Below, one piece after another: positions 5,037 through 6,563 of a stretch of 6,563 bases of DNA. The first letter of the stretch is position 1. Each line of letters starts with the position of its first letter. Location: contig CAYLZG010000190.1 of NCBI GenBank assembly GCA_964387985.1, forward strand, positions 1-6,563. Direction: 5' to 3'. The DNA comes from JALOOB01 sp964387985 (GTDB lineage: Bacteria; Chloroflexota; Anaerolineae; CG2-30-64-16). The translations under genes and the position numbers were made by a program. The notes beneath the pieces were generated by a model, which was not told where the DNA came from, ran no database searches, and was given only the letters and a program-made list of their open reading frames with translations.

Positions 5037-5552
5037 TCAGAACCCGATCTGTGCGGCCGGCACGACTATGGCGCCGCTCTCGCCAAGGTTGCGGTTCCAC
5101 TCGTCAATGAGCCTCGCCGCATCCTTGCTATAGCTCGAGTGGCCGTCCTCGGCCAGCACCACGTCATAGCCCAACGCCAGCGCGCCGAGGCAGGTCGCCT
5201 TCACGCAACCGTGGGTCACGAGGCCTGTGAGGACCAGGCGCCCGATCCCGCGCGCTGCCAGCTCCGCGTGCAGCGGCGTGTCTTCGAAAGCGTTGCCGTG
5301 CTGCTTGTAGACGATGAGATCGCCTTCGGCAGGATGGAGACGGGGATGGAGCTGCCAGTCCGGTGAGCCGAACGGCAGCACCTTGTCAGAAGCATGCTGC
5401 ACCATGATGACGAGCGCACCCGCCGAACGGGCGCGCCCGATCAAAGTATCGATCGCGTCGAGCAGTGGCTCCGCGCGGTATATCGGTGTGGATTTGCGAA
5501 AGAGCCCGTGCTGCAGGTCGATCACCAGCAGGGCAGTGAGTTTAGTTGACAT
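5037..5552 (-). CDS. Isochorismatase-family cysteine hydrolase
   Basis: Complete 171-residue cytoplasmic alpha/beta hydrolase of the isochorismatase (cysteine hydrolase) superfamily. Members split isochorismate, nicotinamide, N-carbamoyl compounds or other small amides and ethers through a Cys-Asp-Lys triad. The triad is visible: D12 in ALLVIDLQ, K83 in VYKQHGNAF and C116 in LVTHGCVKAT, where the usual G-x-x-T-x-x-C-V pattern also supplies the cis-peptide turn. The C-terminal strand and helix carry VVLAEDGHSS, as in the family. Length is at the short end of normal. GGAGAA at 5556-5561 supports the start. The substrate cannot be told from sequence; there are no siderophore or NAD genes nearby. 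It follows the DinB-like gene by 41 nt and is likely the last gene of that operon. Confidence 0.92.
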   Translation of the reverse strand: MSTKLTALLVIDLQHGLFRKSTPIYRAEPLLDAIDTLIGRARSAGALVIMVQHASDKVLPFGSPDWQLHPRLHPAEGDLIVYKQHGNAFEDTPLHAELAARGIGRLVLTGLVTHGCVKATCLGALALGYDVVLAEDGHSSYSKDAARLIDEWNRNLGESGAIVVPAAQIGF

Positions 5553-5593
5553 AACTTCTCCGCTTGTTCCATTTTGGGATGGGGGATCCTTGC

Positions 5594-6091
5594 TCAGAAC
5601 CGTAACGCAAATGTTCGGATCTGATCCGCGTGCTTTCGTTCGTCGCCGGCCTCTGCGGTGAGCAGCATGCCGATCGTCACGCGACGCCCCCTGGGCGAGC
5701 GCACTCCGGCATCCCGGAGCATATCGCCGGCGGGGAGCGCCTCCAGTCGGTCGAGCAGCGCCAGGTGCGACGCCTGGGCCGCAGCCAGGGTCGCAGCCAG
5801 GGAGGGCTGCTTGTGCTGCCTCACGAGCTGGGCGTTGAAGCTGCGCCAGTCCGGATCGTAGGCGGCATAGAACGCGGGCAGGCGCCCGGCCAGGACAGCC
5901 TCGATCGCTTCCAGGTTGGCGTGGTCCCAGCCGATCAGGTGCGCGACGATGTCATGGGCTGACCAGGCGCCGAGAAAGGGCGTGTCTTGCGCAACGGGCG
6001 GCAGGAACAGTGCTGCCTGCAGGAGAGCGGATCGCGCCTCTGCCAGATCTGCGATCAGGCGTTGTTTTTTGGTTTCGGGCGTGACCTTCAT
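5594..6091 (-). CDS. DinB/DfsB-like four-helix protein
   Basis: Predicted 165-residue cytoplasmic protein of the DinB-like superfamily, probably nearest the ClbS/DfsB branch. These are four-helix bundles, often metal-binding through His residues, and most have unknown substrates; some act in thiol-dependent or detoxification reactions. Visible signs are the second-helix motif WSAHDIVAHLIGWDHANLEA (about 43-62) with H46 and H51, the region DWRSFNAQLV in the middle, and a last helix with ERKHADQI where H154 is the expected third ligand. The start at 6089-6091 is chosen because it gives the normal family N-terminus (MKVTPETKKQRLIADL). A longer open frame to 6178 would overlap the preceding gene by 53 nt and is Ala/Arg-rich without motif. 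The ribosome binding site is poor, and a GTG nine bases upstream is an alternative. It lies 34 nt after the SUMF1-like gene. Confidence 0.85.
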   Translation of the reverse strand: MKVTPETKKQRLIADLAEARSALLQAALFLPPVAQDTPFLGAWSAHDIVAHLIGWDHANLEAIEAVLAGRLPAFYAAYDPDWRSFNAQLVRQHKQPSLAATLAAAQASHLALLDRLEALPAGDMLRDAGVRSPRGRRVTIGMLLTAEAGDERKHADQIRTFALRF

Positions 6092-6125
6092 TATCTGCAC
6101 TTCTGCGGCCGGTGTTCCCACCGGC

Positions 6126-6563
6126 TCACTCGCCCTGACCGGAGCGCGCGCAGCGAAAGCCGGAGCGCGGCTCACCATCTGCGTGCGATGAGTTGCGCGC
6201 CGAGCAGCGGCTCTGCGACTGCGTCCAGGCGGGCGTGCCCGCGGGATCGCACCAGGCCGTTCCGCGCAGGCAGTGGTTCCACGGCGGCCCGGTCACCAGC
6301 GGGTTGCGGTCCCGGAGGCGCGAGTAGTCTGACCAGTTGTACCAGTCAGCCACCCACTCGGACACGTTCCCCACCATGTCCAGGATCCCGTAGGGACTGG
6401 CGCCGTCGAGATATGACCCGACCGGCTGCAGCGTGGGTCCGCCCGCGCCATGCAGCAGCGGCAGCCGGGTCCAGGCGACATCCCATACGGTAGGGGTGCC
6501 TTCGGCCTCCGGCGCCACGCCGAAGTCCCAGCCGGCCGCATCCACGTTGGCGCGGGAGGGCTC
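6126..6563 (-). CDS. SUMF1/formylglycine-generating-enzyme-like protein, C-terminal part only
   Basis: The frame enters from the window edge (EPSRANVDAAGW), so the N-terminus lies outside. The 145 visible residues match the C-terminal half of the FGE-sulfatase (SUMF1) fold: PVGSY, then SPYGILDMVGNVSEWVADWY, then HCLRGTAW and GFRCARS near the end. In true formylglycine-generating enzymes two nearby cysteines (336 and 341 in human SUMF1) bind copper and do the oxidation. Here only the second is present (C120 in SQSRCSARN); Gln stands where the first is expected. The usual RGGSW is RGTAW. It may therefore be a SUMF1-fold protein with another role, as in many bacterial paralogues, rather than a sulfatase activator. 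No sulfatase is in the window. It is the first visible gene of the run with the DinB-like and isochorismatase-like genes. Confidence 0.88.
   Translation of the reverse strand, partial: EPSRANVDAAGWDFGVAPEAEGTPTVWDVAWTRLPLLHGAGGPTLQPVGSYLDGASPYGILDMVGNVSEWVADWYNWSDYSRLRDRNPLVTGPPWNHCLRGTAWCDPAGTPAWTQSQSRCSARNSSHADGEPRSGFRCARSGQGE

Noticed and set aside
6092..6178. Longer start for the DinB-like gene
   Set aside because: It overlaps the SUMF1-like coding end in another frame and adds a low-complexity Ala/Arg stretch; the family N-terminus begins at 6091.

Overview
The window is a GC-rich bacterial segment in which every convincing gene reads on the minus strand. The style suggests a member of the Chloroflexota. 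The clues are a lipoprotein with a long Thr/Pro spacer, a multidomain secreted protease with Fn3 modules carrying a short Cys-loop, and C-terminal repeats built around DGSDVGL. This assignment is inference from protein style; there is no rRNA or marker gene. A run of ten N at 3419-3428 shows this is a scaffolded draft or metagenomic assembly.

Read in the direction of transcription (right to left), the first block is a compact three-gene run. It holds the C-terminal part of a SUMF1/formylglycine-generating-enzyme-like protein (6126-6563, cut by the window edge), a DinB/DfsB-like four-helix protein (5594-6091) and an isochorismatase-family cysteine hydrolase (5037-5552). The gaps are only 34 and 41 nt, so co-transcription is likely, though no shared pathway is evident. 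About 200 nt later comes a small uncharacterised protein (4524-4829), then after 71 nt a large secreted papain-like protease.

The protease (1733-4452) is the centrepiece. It has a signal peptide, a chagasin-type (I42) cysteine-protease-inhibitor domain, a PDV-repeat linker, a C1A peptidase domain, two nearly identical Fn3 domains and four DGSDVGL-type repeats. As assembled it is broken around the N-gap. The two sides carry overlapping versions of the same short protein stretch (QAIYD and QAIVD) and then run into sequence unlike the family. Removing exactly 128 nt, so that the two copies become one, restores a single 863-codon reading frame with Gln, Cys, His and Asn of the active site all present. 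The 69 nt left of the gap reads on the opposite strand as a hydrophobic, membrane-protein-like fragment, which suggests a chimeric contig end or an insertion hidden in the gap.

A 444-nt intergenic region follows, with a candidate promoter and a perfect 8-bp hairpin in the leader. Then comes a lipoprotein (131-1288) made of two internally duplicated NTF2/SnoaL-like units, each with four cysteines in matching positions. The last 130 nt stay open in the lipoprotein's frame after its stop and include an ATG preceded by a good Shine-Dalgarno sequence, possibly the start of another gene. No tRNA, rRNA, CRISPR array or recognisable transposase was seen.
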